Source: Diploscapter coronatus (Eukaryota; Nematoda; Chromadorea; Rhabditida; Rhabditidae). From it: DNA of 64,000 bases. The notes beneath the pieces are model-generated. The model saw only the letters and a program-made list of their open reading frames with translations. It ran no database searches and had not been told where the DNA came from. Position numbers and translations under genes: made by a program. Below, one piece after another: positions 40,078-52,700 of this stretch. The stretch spans positions 8,393,201 to 8,457,200 of the forward strand of contig OZ038422.1 in NCBI GenBank assembly GCA_964036155.1. Reading direction: 5' to 3'. The stretch's first letter is position 1; every line of letters begins with the position of its first letter.

Positions 40078-43000
40078 TCAATATCTTCCATCGTAGTAAC
40101 TGTTTCCTCTGCCTCTCTGGTACGAGTTTCCATATCCATTTCCACGCCCATTGCCTCTCTGCTGCATGAAGTAGCTCTGGTCCTGGTATCCTCCTCTGCT
40201 TCCGTAACTCTGCGGCTGTCCATATCCTCCCTGAAGCACGAATATTCATGCTTGATGCTGATTACTTGATTTGATGAAAGATTGTACTGTGGAAAGATTT
40301 GAAGGTTAATAAAGAAGTATATGTAGATGGGAATAAATTCGAAATCCATGTAATGTGATGCTATAGCCAATTAATAAAAATGCTGGACAAGTTGAAGAAG
40401 TCTTTATACTTAGAAGCTCATTAAGTATTTTAGCAGGCTTTTTGCACTATTTTTATCAATAACCGATTCTACAATGCATTTTCATAAAGAAACTGTTGAA
40501 TTGCGAAAAATCAATTTATCTTACTCTAAATTGTTGCTGCTGCTGCTGCTGCATTCCACCTCTGCCTCTGTCGCTGTAACCGCCTCGAGCAGATTGATAG
40601 CCTCCCATTTGTCCCTGAAATTTCAAAATGTCATCCTTGTTCCTTTTTCAAATAAGTTACCTGATAGTAATTCTGCTGGTTGTATCCTCCTCCCCCATAG
40701 CCTGCATCGAAACGATTGTTCTGATAATGACCTTGTGCTGAAATTAAAACGAAAAGCATTTCATGAATTCAGGAAGATTAGGCCACCGCCTTTTCCTCTA
40801 AAATTCGAATGTTTTGAAAGTTCATAAAGATAAAAGAAATCTCGGGTTTTAGCTTCATTTCAAAGCTAATCTCTTTCAATTAGATAAAAAAAAGTGGATA
40901 CCCTGATTGTACGATCGTGCATTGTGAACCTCGTGCTGCAGCTGCCTGTGTCCAGACATGTCGAGCGAGGCTCGCGGGGTGTCTCTCTGGAAGCCGATTT
41001 GCGGCCGATACTGCCCGTCTCTGCGAGGATTGTAGTCCTCGGGACGCAGCGTGCGGGGAATCTCCTTGGCATTCTTTAGGCGGACAGCAGGAAAGAGAAA
41101 GTCCTTCGGGTAGGACGGGTCGTCGTAGACCACGGAAATTGCCAAATTCACCTGAATTTCAATATTATCGTTGAAACAAAAGTATAATGTATTTTTCCAT
41201 TTTATTGAGTGAAAAAGATTGAAGGAATGAGTATGAACGTCGGGCAATTGACTATTTTTCACTGCCTATTCTTTTCTGGACAAAATTGCTAAATGATAGA
41301 AGACGGAAAATGTACCGGCAAATCAGGACAGGCATCGTCTTTGATTGGCGACGCGAATACCTCCTCGAAATTGACGGCGAAATCGTCGATGGCCACTGTT
41401 CCACTGACTCCGTAGGTGAATTGGGCATCGAGGGGACAGGTGGAAGGGCCTGCAATTCAGACCAGTTGAATTTTGAATCAATCGTGAAAGTTCAGAGGGG
41501 AAAGGCGCTGGTAATCATCAACTAATTTTTAAAATGAATGCAGCCAAACAAGGATAGAAGATAGGGAAAAGTAGGGTTCCTATGGATTTGGACTGATCAG
41601 AATAGCAAGTAGATTTATTTAAAAAGAGAATTCATATTACCCTATTCTATTCCTTAGAATTATATGATTTTGACACATTTTATCAAGTTATTAGTGATTA
41701 TAACAGGATAATGTCCTAGAGAAGAGAAAATTGAGTGATGAATACAAGTAGCCATAAAAAGTGCTATTTGAAATTTAAAAAAGTCGACCTTCACGATTTG
41801 CATATAGCTCCTTCAAGAAAAGGAAAGCGGGGTGGCGTTTTCCGATGAAGAGACGATTTGGTCCAGTCGCGTTGCGAAACTTCTCGTCGTCTGTCAGAGT
41901 CGGATAGACCTAGAATGTGAAATTAAAAAGAAAAAAAATCAGCTAGTCTTATAACCTTCTTGAGCGCTTTGAGAAGTCTCGTTTCATCGACGAAAGGCAG
42001 CAGAGCGACCCCCTGCCAGGCGAATTTCTTGCCGTTCAAATCGACCTTAAAATCTGACGGATAGAAATCGATGATGGGGGAATGGTCGTCAATCATCAGG
42101 GTCTGCCATTGTGTAGGCAAATGAGATCTGTAAAATAGTCCGAATGAAATTTTGCCAAGAAAAGTTCGCATTTTCTCTAATCTATCAGCTAATGTTTCAT
42201 GAATGTTGCTCCCATGCATATTCCAACTTGACTAATAAAAAACATTCTTACTTGCTAGCAGAAGGGAAGACGCTCATGAGTTGTTCGAGGGGCTTGAACG
42301 GGGCAGTTGGCCTGGAGAAATCGGGTCTGAAACTGCCGACTGTGTCGAAATCACTCGCGAACGGAGCATAGTGGTAGGGGAAATACCAATCCCAGCTCGC
42401 ACAGCCCTCAAATAAATACAAATTCAATATCATCTAAGACAAAATAAGATACAAATCTTTGAATCAAATCGAAATTCAATTTTCATCCAAAGATATTGGC
42501 AGTGAAAAAAATTTACAATGCGCTGCACATCCAACACCTTTTCTTCATCACTGACCACCATAAAAAGTGGTTTAAAATAAGAAATATAATTTTGCAAATT
42601 TTCAAAAATACCTGATAGTAGTAATGGAGCACCCAGCAAAGGCCTTCCGCATAGGCAATCCCCACTTTGCGGCGAAACTCCAGATCATCTCCATCCACGT
42701 CGAATTTGGCTCTGGCAATTTTATAAAGGATTATTCAACTGCATGACTTCTCTAACTTGTAATATCTCTCCTTCCATCCAGTCTCGTGCAGCCTCACTTC
42801 ATCGTGGACGGCGTCGTCTGCCTCTTCATCTGATTCTTCTTTCTTCTCACCATCGATTATCAATGGTGACTGAAAAATTGCTAATTCATGAAAAAGTAGA
42901 AAAAACGTAAAAAATTAAGCAGTTAGACAATGCTATCGACAGAAATGTGGTGTTCATATTATTATCCTTTCCCAAAAATAAGATGAAGCGAGTGAATAAT

Positions 43001-46000
43001 ACACAATGGTGAAAGCAGTGATAAGATGGATTATGCAAAGGGAAAAGTGGATTATACAAAGGGAAAATTTTAGTATTTACTATATTTAAAATGATTTTAC
43101 CGAGCGACCGTTAAGATCCTATAACTTTATAAGAAAATGTTTAAAAAATATCAAAAACTCACATCAGCCTTCCTCTTCCTGGGTTTTTTCTCGTTTTCCT
43201 CATTACTGCTGCCTTCATTTGTGTCCTTCGTCCCCACGCTCTTCATCATCGCCTTCAACCGACGAGCTGCTTCTTCATTCTCAGAATAAGCCATTGCCTG
43301 AAATATTGCAAATTCTAACATTTTTATTGGTAAGTTAAAAATTTTAAATCCATTAAAATATTAATTGGTCGATGGTGAGAGTCGCTTTCGGAAAAGTGAA
43401 AATCGGTATTGACTTTGACGTTGATCATTTCAATGAAAAGAACAGTTCAGTTTCGTAGGTTAGAATTTTTTGAAAAAATCGACTCGAGATTTTCGATTTA
43501 CAGAAAGAAACTCTTACTTCTCTCCTCGCATCAGCAGCCATAACTCGGGTTTCTCGGCCTCCGAGTGACTGCGAATGCGCGAGTGGGGCGATCAGGGAGC
43601 CCGCAGAAGGGACGTAGGCTGGACGCTGAGCGCCGCGACCGCGGCCACGACTGAAAATAAAACAAGTTTAAAGATTTGTAGATGATTGGATTTTTCTCAT
43701 TTCTGTGAAGAATATAGCATAAAAAAATTTGAAAAATACCTCGAATACCCTCTCGGACCGTTGTCGAATCTGCCCCTCTTCGCTTTGTAGTTCGCCTCGC
43801 GTCTCTCCTCGTCTTGCTGCCTCCTCTTGAAAATCTCATCTTCGACTTCGCCTAAGCCCGTCATAATCTTCTGCACTCGTTCCATGTTCGGAATGCCGTC
43901 TTTCGTGAGATATCTAGAATGCTTGCATATCGTTTCCTTAGATTAAAAAGCGGACTCTTGGAATTCTCATGCAGTTTTTAGAATTAAGATGATGATGATA
44001 AAGAGAAAAAACGATGCATCAAATTAAAAAAAAAAAAAACAAACAAACAAACAAAAAAACAATTCCTACCCCTTCATAGTATAGACCATGTCCTTGTAGA
44101 GTTTGACGAGTCTGTCGATGGCTCCTTCGCGAATTTCCAGAGAGGGCAGGTGGGGGAGGAAGTCGTTGCCGACAAAGAAGCAGAGGAACACCTGCAAGTA
44201 CAAAAATGTATTCCATTCTATGTTTGAAGTTTCAGTCTTCTTCTCTCACGATACAAATTGTGAACCCTTACCAAAGATACCATTTGCAAAATCTATATGA
44301 AACAAAAAAAAAATCTCACCCAATCGTCGATAGCTCGCTCCAACTCGAACGGGAAAGGCGCATTTGGTATGGCCAATTCCCTCTCCAAATACTCTCTGAG
44401 AACAGGTATGCGGAGGAAAATGAAATTCTTCTCCTTTGTAGCTGGTTCAGCTGTCTCAGGACCATTGTCTTCATTCTCCAATCCTCTGCAATGAAAATAT
44501 GCATAAAAAGGAAGGAGAGGATTCTTATATCGTTAAAGAGAACAGGATAATACGCTTCGAATGATTGGAAAAATATAAAATTTATACAGGGAAGTCGCAA
44601 TCTACCTGCAATCCTTCAATTCATGCCCATATTGGCCGCACAACTCGCAAGGACGTGGCTGGTTCGGCACAAATTCGTCTCTGAAAATATCATTTGCTCC
44701 TCCTTCTTCCTATTCTTCGAATAAAATTGCCTACCTGATAATGTTGAAGTTAGTCTCGTGAGTGGCGAGTCCGAGCATGATCAAATCAGCATCTGCGCCA
44801 CACAAACAGTGGACTGTGTCCGGGTTGTGAGACGGGTTGGCGCGCTGCTTCCGAATAAAGTCCATGATTTTGTGCTCGCCCTCTCCGGGTGCGTTCGCAT
44901 CGGATAAAATCACCTGTAAAAATAAATATCCGGTTCACTTTGAAGTGTGATTTTTACACAACTCAATTAGGAAGAAGATAAAATTGTAACAGCTCGAAAA
45001 AAGTGCGCTCGAAGACGAAGGCCTAACTGTATTGAATTGTGGAATCGAGTTTATTCTTCGCGAATATAGAAGAAACGAAGTTCTCAATGACACGCTTTCA
45101 TTAGAGTAAGCAAAGCGATATTAAATTTTTCCCGATAACTATGCAGATTCGTGTCGAATTTTGTAATGTTTGACCTACCTGAATCTTAGCCCAGGCAGGG
45201 TTGTTCGTCAATCTGTCATGGATGAAGTAGCGCAGAGCGACAGCCAACCTGGCCATGAATGGAGTGCCCGGAGTGATGCAGTTCGAGTCGAAATGGACTT
45301 TGTTTTCCTTTTCGGGCGGCAGAGGAATTCCCTCTTCACGCAGACGCTGGCGTTGCTGAACATTTGAAAATAAATACAAACCTTGCTAGAATGATGCGAA
45401 ATTGCTTTGTAAATTTTACTAGAAAAAGCTAGGCTGATTCTGAATCCCAGTGAAAGTGGCAGGAGAAGGAGTAAAAATAGGGGAACATAGAATTATTTCG
45501 CAAAAATTTCAACCGGGATCCAGAAACGGCCAATATCAAATTAGTTATTATTTTTTTTAGATATCATTGCACATTCTAGATCAATATTCATAACTTTCAA
45601 ACATTTCACCTTCTCAATAGCCTCCTGTTTCTCAGCAACCTCCTTCGAAGCCCTGAATCGTCTGCTCCTCTGCTGGTTCATCTTGGCTCTGGGTGCCACG
45701 CCGTCAATCGCCATGTACAGCAATTTGCGAGGTCGCACAATCGAGAAGATGCGGTCGATGTACTCGAAAATTAGAACCTGGAAACATTTTTGTGAGAATC
45801 CTTGAGATTATTCATTGAGGTAAGATGGAAAATATTACCAAAAACTTGAAAACACTTTTTCCCTTTAGAAACTTTATATGAACGAGAAACGTTCAGTGTG
45901 CAAATAAGAAGAGATGTACTCACAAACATCTCGTCCTCTGTCTCCGGTGCCGGTCTATCTTCAGGATGAGTGCAGGGATGGATGATGCCGTTCATGTCCA

Positions 46001-46303
46001 GATATAGATTATCGAACTCCTAGAAATTCAATTTTAAACGTGTCATTTTGAAATTTCGGATTTAATGAACATTTTAGCATTATTCCATCACAATCGAATT
46101 TATCAAAATTATTGAATCGAAAAATTAGAGAAGAAAATGTTCGTTAAAATAGATACACATTCTACCTGGAAATTGGGATTAGGCTGAGTACAGTCGATGG
46201 GGATCTTCTCCCCGTTCGCATCTCTCTGCCTGTCCTCGTTCGCATTGACCACCACATTCGGATACTTCCTCGACAGCCAACGGAAGAATGCTGGAACACC
46301 CAT
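40078..46303 (-). CDS. xrn-2: 5'-3' exoribonuclease XRN2
   Basis: Twenty-one exons join in phase to 975 residues: 46303-46166, 46019-45924, 45777-45610, 45355-45179, 44913-44735, 44680-44606, 44485-44320, 44191-44070, 43913-43740, 43650-43518, 43297-43163, 42869-42757, 42711-42612, 42406-42252, 42127-41956, 41909-41789, 41449-41316, 41151-40902, 40737-40661, 40614-40525, 40230-40078. XRN2 is the nuclear processive exonuclease that degrades 5'-monophosphate RNA in transcription termination and rRNA or miRNA turnover. The start [15 protein letters not shown], the acidic active-site blocks ([74 protein letters not shown]) and the CCHC knuckle at 264-277 are intact, and [16 protein letters not shown] follows. 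A Gly/Gln/Arg-rich tail closes the protein. The length equals that I recall for C. elegans XRN-2. The ATG is 10 nt after a GTTTAG acceptor, suggesting trans-splicing. The exon at 42406 uses a TTTGAG acceptor. Confidence 0.98.
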
Positions 46304-46781
46304 TCAATTGGGGCTAAACTCCTACCCAAAACCGGAAAACAAGAAGTTCCTGAAATTTGAACATTTCATTATTAAAAAATCCTGTCAAAAATGTTTTTTT
46401 AAATATGAAATTTCGTGGGCATTTGAAACCGAGCTATTCTGAGCAAATGAGTTATCACCAAGTAATATTTATTACACCTGAAAAGTACATAAAGATGCTA
46501 ACGAAGGAAAAATTAAAGTTAAGGTATACCTGAAAAAGAAACGGAAAAGAAAACGATAATAATCGTGTATTTTCTGAATAAATAAATTCCTTGAATGAAT
46601 CCAGAAAATATGCCGAAGTGCAAAGAACAAATTACCCGTAAAGTCAATTAACTTGTAATGATTCTTGAAAATATCAAAGAAGACAGATACAACGATAGAA
46701 ATCAAACTAGAAATGATAAAACGAACGAGAACTCAGAGAAGTATAAGGATTGAACGAGAAAGAAGGATAAAAAGCGAATAT

Positions 46782-49700
46782 TTAGGAAAGCCTCAAGTTG
46801 ACTTTGTGGCCGCGAAGTTGTCTGTGAGACAGCTTTGCGATGGCCTCCCTTGCGAGCTGAAATATTTTATTGTAAATCAACATTTAAAAATTTAAAGTTC
46901 AACCAATTTTGAGAATATGAATAGTCATTTCTACTAATTTGTTTCTTTACGTTTCCTGAGAAGGTGTCGATAACCGCGAGATTAGCCAATGTACCTCTGC
47001 GTGCCGTGAAATAACTCATTTCACTTTTTAATTTCTATATGATTCCTAAACTTCAAGACCAAATTTACGGGATGATTAATTATGGAGCAATCCTTCTAAC
47101 GTTTCTCCACTTTATTAATTTAGCGCTCATATAAATAGACCGTGTTCTTATTATCTCACTTTCTTACAGAACCCAATGTGTTTAGCTAAATTCACCTTTG
47201 CCGACAAAAACCTATTTTGCAATAAATTATATAACCCTCTAAAATAAAGAAATAGGTTAAAACATATTCAGTTTTCTTATTTCTTTACACTGCGTCTCAG
47301 CGTTAGGCATTTTCCCTTTGTCTTTTGTGGATACGCATTCTGTTTTCCTTTGAGAGGGTTTTTTTTTTCAAAATAATGAGGAGTGTTTTTTGAAAAATCC
47401 AAAACTCACTTCAGGTTTTGCAATGGACAGAATGCACTCGCCAGTGGGCACGTTGTTGTCTCCCATCCTGATGCGAATCGAGTTCGGATCCACCGGAAAT
47501 CCCTCGAAGAATGCAAGCACGTCCTCCAAGCAAATGTTGGGCGGGAAATTCTGAAATCGAGCACCTCATTCCAGTTTAGAAATTCACAAATGTACGGAAT
47601 TTGGAATATTTACTAACAAGTAATAAAAATTGTGGAACCTATTGTGACTGTACAATGTTACTTGATGAAAATGAAAGGTTCGGTATTTTTACATGGGACA
47701 AAGATACGCAAGCGTACATTACTGCATATATGCACATTTTCTTATCGACTTTACAATAGAAAGAGTAGAGAAAAGAAAAGAATAAAAAGAGAATCCATGG
47801 AGTAATAGACAAGTATGAAATGCATACTTATTCATTTTGTACGCGCGAAACATGTCATCTTTCATTTTTATCGAGTAGTTGAACGATCATAAAATGAAAT
47901 GAATTCGAATTGCTGTTTCATAGAAAGCACAGTCAGCTGTAATGTGAAATGACGGTTAAGGGTGAAACTTAATAAATTTACTAAGTCGTCACCTTCGAAA
48001 TAATATTTGAAAATATCTCCTCACCTCGCACATGATCACGGTTCCAGGATTGCCGATTTGCGCAATCAGCTCTGCATCCGGTCCCCCATTTAATTTGCTC
48101 CCATTCTCGTTTCCTACCTTGGCTCTCCACGATGTGTTCCCTCCTGAAATCGTCATTTCTCATGAATGACATGTCGGCAAAAATAATAAAATTCTATTTC
48201 ATCTCACTCACTAGATCTTCGTAAGACAACTAGAGGAGTAAAGTGTATCTGATTGAAACTATTCTAAATTATTATTTATCGAAAGATGAGAATCAAATCA
48301 TTTACAAACGTCATAGCTCATCGATGCTCACACGACTGAAAATGCATGAGCCTTAAAAAAAAATACCTTGCATAAAATGTCCTCCACGTCCCCTGCCTCT
48401 GCCATGAATTCCTCCTCGCATCGCATATTCAGGCGGAACGATCAAAGGCATTCCGGGAGGTAGGCCGGGCATCATCTGACCGCGACCTGCAAATAAAACT
48501 TTTGCCGCTTATTGAAGCATTAAGGTTGATCCAATACGGTTCTTACTTCCATGTCACCCACATTAATTTGTATTTTCACTTTCTATTTTCCCGAAAAAAA
48601 AAGGATGAAAATTACAATGGGTGAAATTTAAATAATTATTTTTTGAAAAAGCTATTCGTAAAATTTTACCCATAGATGGTCCAGCTGGAGGGAGTCCTCT
48701 GCCTTTGCTCATGGGAACAGTGCTGGGAACGGGCACTCCGAAATGAGTGACAGGAGGAAGACGGGGCGGAATCGGCTTGACAAGGCGAGGGTCAGGTGGG
48801 TTCTGAAATATCGGCACTTCGCATCGACAGATCACAAAAACAAAGTTATGATAACGTCATTTTTGTTGAAAAATAGTGAAAGTTGGATTTCCTCAATTAT
48901 AATACTTTCTGGGAAACTGACCGGATCATTCAGTCTCTTGGTGACTCCGTAAATGTCCTGGACGGCGAGATATTCATCAGCCAACTGATTGCTGATCACT
49001 CGCATTCTGAACGATTTCTTAATTGAAAAGAGAAATTCGAAAATATATTATATTATCGCGTTTCGCATTCGAATTATGAGCCCGTGTCGTTTTATCCACG
49101 CATGTAGATTTATATCGCTTTTCACAATGGCCTCCCCTTTGCAAAAGTGGGATAAGAGTGCATACTCCTCAAATTATTCCGCTCATTTTTTCTTTAATTG
49201 TGAAAAAATTAGGAAAAAGACATAAAAAAATAACAATGAAAATTGCAACCTGATAGTTCTGCCCATGAGATTCTCCTTGATGTCGAAGGCCTTGTCCATT
49301 TGCCCCTCGGTCTCGAATTCGGCAACCCATCTGTCGGACGCATTCCCGTCTGCGTTGTACGCGCGACGCACCAATTTAGGCTGGTTGTCGTCTTGAAACC
49401 ATCTGTAAAATAAATAATAGTAAAATACGAAAATCAGACCAGAATCTAGAATCGAAAAGAAAAGGAGCAAATTTAGGTATGAAACGCGTAAACGCAGCGT
49501 GAAGTCGTTATGGGAAGAAAGTAATCTACAAAAGCAATGGTTTTGAAAAAGCGATCAGTTTGGAGACGGGTCATTTTTTTTTTAATTTCAAGTCCCTGCC
49601 TTTACAAACACTTTTCGTAATTGTCAGAGTCTCCCATTTTTCAACGGAGATTTGTCTGAGCAAAACCAAATAAATAGACTAACTTTCTGACATCATCCTC

Positions 49701-52700
49701 TTTGGCCTTGTGCGGCACGTTGGTCATGCAGACGCACCATCTGTTGGGCGCGTCGTTCTTGCCGCGACCTGCCGGCGAGCGACTCCGACTCCTTCTGCCT
49801 TCGCGACGAGAGCGACGTGGACTGCGGGATCTGCGAATAATTCTCTTTGATCAACCAACTATCCAAATTCGTTATTTTTAGAAGGCAATCGTAATAATCG
49901 ACAACTTAGAAATGACGGAATGACGCGCGACATATCTTTTTCCCATTATTTCCCTCTTTCATTTATCACAACGCTTATAGATTTTGTCATCTCGTCATTT
50001 CAAAATGTCCTAGTAACTGACCAAGAGCACTTGCTTTTACATTATAGAATCATGAAATGAAGAGTACGAGCAGAAGTGTAAGGCGTTTCTTTGAAAATAT
50101 AAGTCAGAATATAAATACTCGATCCAAAGAATTTTCTAAAAATTGTCACTTGTTTTTTTTTACCTGTCTCTTCCCCTTTTTCTTCCAGCCGGACTTCTAG
50201 TTCGGGATCGTCTTCTCCTGTCACCCTCTCTGTCTCTGTCTCTGCCCCTCTCTCTCTCCCTCTCTCTGTCCCTATCTCTGTCATTTCTCCTTCTACCATC
50301 TCCTCTGTCATTGTCTCGGTTTCTTCTGTCGTCAGCCTTCGGCAACCCATCCACGGCTGCCTCGAAGATCGCCTTCGTTGTTGGACGAATTCTGAAATTT
50401 CAAAATCATTTGTGTGACAGTAGGGTTGAAAATTTTTGTATTGAAACATCGTTTGCAAAAGGGATTCCACAGTATCTGCCACCAGCTGATAATCGCCAGC
50501 AGTTGTATATGTCACAAGATATTCTTTTTTTTCGAGACTTCCTAGCCTAAAATTTGGTGGCAAATACAGGAAACCTGTAAATAAAAGAAGTAATTTGTCT
50601 TCAACATAATGACATTATAAAAGAGAGATTCGAAGCATACATATTAAGATAGAAATTCTTCTCATTTCATTAATTCTGTCAAATTAGAAGGCTTCTTATA
50701 AAAGCCGTACACTTGTCAAATCTGTATGACTGTATACAAGAGATAGGGGTAGGGAAAAGCAGGCTATGTATGTATTGGTCTCAAAATGATGAGCAGTATG
50801 TGCAGAGTATTTCTAGAAAAGAAAAACGTTAGCCTAATCTACAGAGCCCCTACCCTTATCTTCCCCTATTTTGCTAGTGTACGTACGGCTTTTACAAGAA
50901 GCGAATTAGAAACTCTCAAGTCTGACTTTATTCCCAATTCATTGTCTCGGTTGAGCATGTTGAGCCCGTCATCCGGATTGCTGAATCGAATGAGGGTGTG
51001 CATGTGAATGCCTTCGGGCGAGTAGATCACTTTGACTGCATTCAGAGCGAGGGGAATGGACGGTCTGATGAAGGTCTCGAGGATGTGCGACTGCAGCATT
51101 TCGAGAGGCAGACGGCTCAGCTCGATGTACATCGGTCTGAAAATTGCATTGAAGCGAATAATTTTTAAAGATCAACTTCTTTGCTGAGTGCAATTTATCG
51201 ACAATCCATAAATGACGGAATGGAGTAACACAAAAATGATAGGACGCAATAGAAATTAATAAAACTGCGTAAGGAAACGAAGGGTTTCGTCGTTTCGCAT
51301 TAACGCCATTGACAAACCTCGCTCCAGTTCATCAATAATTTATCCTATCGGATTTACCGGATTTCGATGTTTCATTTGCCAATTTCTCAAGTCTGACTAT
51401 AGTCGCAGAGACATGGCTTAGAGTAAATTTCACTTATTCTTCCTCAATGTCATAAAGGCGAAGATTCTTACTGGCGTGGCACTTTGACGGTAGGTTGATT
51501 GCTGAGAGATGGAGCGGGGGGAAGGGCACCGATTCCCAGATTGGGAGGAGGCAGACCGGACAGCGGTAAGTTGCCGAGGGGAGGGCCTGGCAGATTGGGA
51601 GGCAGACTCATCGGAGGGAAGGGGACATTCTTGCCGAGCATCGAAGCAACCGGACGCTGAAATTAGCCGAATAGTTTCAAGTAAGTCAGTAATTTGTGAA
51701 ATCTTACGGTAAACTTAGTGTAGAACGAAAGAATGTCACTCGATGATCTGAGTTACCCAGTTTCGCCTGTTCTACTATATCGTTTAGCGAATTATTACAA
51801 AATTATTCGGATAGAAAATATTCAAAGAAGAACAAAACAAAAGTTGAAAACAATAACGAGAGAGTCTCTCGTTCTAAATTGTTTTGAAATCTTTAGAATG
51901 TACCTGATTTTGATTTGGCAGATCTCCCGGTTTCTTATTCAGATCAGACATGCCCATTGGCAGAGGAGGGCCTGGAGGCATGGCTAGTGCAGGTTTCTTT
52001 GCAGGAGGCTGATTGAGCAGATCAGTGCCGCTGGTTTTCTTGGTGTAGTTGGACGAGTCGCGCCAACTCTCCTCCTTGATCGTAGCCGCATTGGCGGACA
52101 CATTTGAAGATAGAGCCACTGGAGGAGGGCCTTGAAGCGCAGAGGGCAGAAGACGAGCAGCTCTGAAGAAAATGAGTAAATTCATAAAATAAATTCCTGC
52201 ATCATATACATTATGAAAACGAAAAATTGATCCTCACGGGAATCTCGATTGAATTTCTTTCATGGGAAAAAATTGTTTTGCAAATGATAGATGAATAGAA
52301 ACTCGGCTTCAGCCTCGTAAATCATATTCTTTCAGCTGTTTTTTGTTGTTGTTAAAGAAATGCAAAAATTCACTCGTTAGTCAGAGGATTGAGATGAATT
52401 GCATCGACGTTCAGATTGGGGAGTTGATTGTTGATGGACCTGGGCATGCCAGAGGAAGTGCTGGAAGATAGACTGACTGGGGGAGTAGACTGAGCCGCAG
52501 AGGCTGGAGGGACAGCGCCGGGGAAGAATTGGCGGATGTTGGCTGGAGGGATGCCAAAGGGAGGACGCAGGTGCGGAGGCAAGTTGTTCAGAATCTCCTC
52601 GGGAAGCAGAACTTTCTTCGCCTCAGAGGTGGAGACAGGAGCTGACTGCTGAAATTTGCGGGTTTCAAATGACATTATGAAGCTTCAATAGAAAATACGC

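Noticed and set aside
50143..50550. A 135-codon plus-strand frame rich in Leu/Ser
   Set aside because: It is the reverse shadow of the Arg/Asp/Glu-rich rbm-12 exon; its LSLSLS repeats come from the repetitive codons of the minus-strand gene.
50396..50574. An open minus-strand stretch with an acceptor at 50575, between the RRM2 exon and the RD-repeat exon of rbm-12
   Set aside because: Including it needs a later donor inside the hAT-type MITE and then breaks phase with the next exon; the direct join 50927 to 50391 is in phase and completes the RRM.
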